Assembly (NCBI RefSeq): GCF_000350225.1
Contig: NW_005179197.1
Span: 41,527 to 105,526 of the forward strand
Direction: 5' to 3'
Source of the DNA: Chondrus crispus
Lineage: Eukaryota > Rhodophyta > Florideophyceae > Gigartinales > Gigartinaceae
DNA length: 64,000 nt
Positions 63,389-64,000 of the stretch are shown here, piece after piece. The notes below the pieces were generated by a model that had not been told where the DNA came from, made no database searches, and saw only the letters and a program-made list of their open reading frames with translations. The first letter of the stretch is position 1; the number at the start of each line of letters is the position of its first letter. The position numbers and the translations under genes were made by a program.

Positions 63389-63470
63389 GGACGTTTTCGA
63401 GGGTGCTGTACCGGTACGTTTTGGAGGGGTGCTGCACAGGTACGTTTTCGACGTGTGCTGTACAGGTAGG
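63389..63470 (+). repeat. Three-copy 26-bp tandem repeat
   Basis: Units starting (G)GACGTTTTCGAGGG, GTACGTTTTGGAGGG and GTACGTTTTCGACG, each ending GTGCTGnACnG. Confidence 0.75.
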
Positions 63471-63477
63471 TCTTAGG

Positions 63478-64000
63478 GGAGTAGGGCGTATATATTATAT
63501 ATTAGGAATTTAGGGGGTTAGGAAGGTAGGTGGGTTAGGAGGGTATTGTGGGTTAGGAGGGTATTGTGGGTTAGGAGGGTATTGTGGGTTAGGAGGGTAT
63601 TGTGGGTTAGGTGGATTAGAAGGGGAGTAGGGCGTATATATTATATATTAGGAATTTAGGGGGTTAGGAAGGTAGGTGGATTAGGAGGGTATTGTGGGTT
63701 AGGTGGGTTAAGTGGGTTTGGTGGGTTCGGTGGGTTAGGAGGGTATTGTGGGTTAGGTGGATTAGAAGGATTATGTGAGTTAGGTGGATTAAGGGGTTTA
63801 GGTGGTTTAGGTGGATTAGGAGGTTTAGGTGGTTTAGGTGGTTTAGGTTGAGATTGGGTTTAGGTGGTTTTGCAGGTGTAGCAGGTTTAGGTGGTTTAGC
63901 AGGTTTAGGTTGGGATTGGGTGTAGGTGGTTTAGGGGATTAGGTTGGGATTTGGTTTAGCAGGTTTAGCAAGTGTAGCACGGGTAAGTGGATTATCAGGT
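63478..64000 (+). repeat. TTAGG-rich degenerate array, runs off the right edge
   Basis: A 146-bp higher-order unit (start points 63481 and 63627, with GTATATATTATATATTAGGA) contains four exact copies of the 18-mer GGGTTAGGAGGGTATTGT (63531-63602). Further right the pattern shortens to GGTTTAGGTGG and GTTTAGCAGG units. Confidence 0.85.

Noticed and set aside
63478-64000. True telomere end
   Set aside because: Units are too irregular in length and sequence, and similar arrays occur internally at 41.4, 50.0 and 58.1 kb.

Overview
This window is nuclear DNA from a eukaryote. It holds Gypsy-type LTR retrotransposons with chromodomain integrases, tyrosine-recombinase (YR) relatives, simple-sequence arrays, a 119-base assembly gap (44113-44231), and host-type fragments resembling TTC27, an ABCB transporter and a PCIF1-type methyltransferase. 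Nothing looks like an operon. Gene-like stretches run for hundreds of codons with little sign of introns, and GC content changes abruptly at insertion boundaries. My best guess is an alga, perhaps a florideophyte red alga, but this is an inference from overall style and not from a diagnostic gene.

Layout. 1-2.93 kb: minus-strand host sequence, comprising an unrecognised gene running off the left edge and a frameshifted TTC27-like fragment. 2.96-16.53 kb: a GC-rich Gypsy element on the minus strand (gag, protease, RT, RNase H, integrase with chromodomain). Its 5' end is lost and its 3' side carries a 6-kb module with an ~860-codon ORF on the opposite strand. 16.5-24.8 kb: lower-GC sequence with hypothetical and transposase-like fragments and a solo LTR related to the first element. 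25.2-25.8 kb: a decayed YR gene. 28.8-32.4 kb: a gene of the OrsD-like (C2H2 pair plus YR-like core) type, split by a retroelement piece that carries a second copy of the antisense ORF. 32.4-35.8 kb: a second, AT-richer Gypsy element, truncated. 36.1-38.7 kb: a second OrsD/YR-like gene. 38.9-41.3 kb: direct repeats around a minisatellite. 41.4-50.4 kb: a block bounded by inverted arms of degenerate short repeats, containing a YR gene, a ParB-like ORF, a ~550-bp satellite and a tandem non-autonomous LTR element inserted in that satellite. 50.4-56.7 kb: low-complexity ORFs and the best-preserved YR gene. 56.7-64 kb: mostly non-coding, with ABC-transporter and PCIF1-like fragments, and TTAGG-like arrays at the right edge.

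Almost every long coding region is broken by frameshifts or in-frame stops. At two sites an intact paralogue in this window shows that the stop replaced TGG (Trp). The most interesting items are: (i) the antisense ORF family inside a retrotransposon, flanked by a duplicated pol-end plus polypurine tract; (ii) the inverted-arm block with a YR gene and a ParB-like gene; (iii) perfect spacer-less palindromes inside decayed ORFs, one of which looks like a hairpin-end repair footprint; (iv) the gag-chromodomain deletion derivative present as an LTR-int-LTR-int-LTR tandem.
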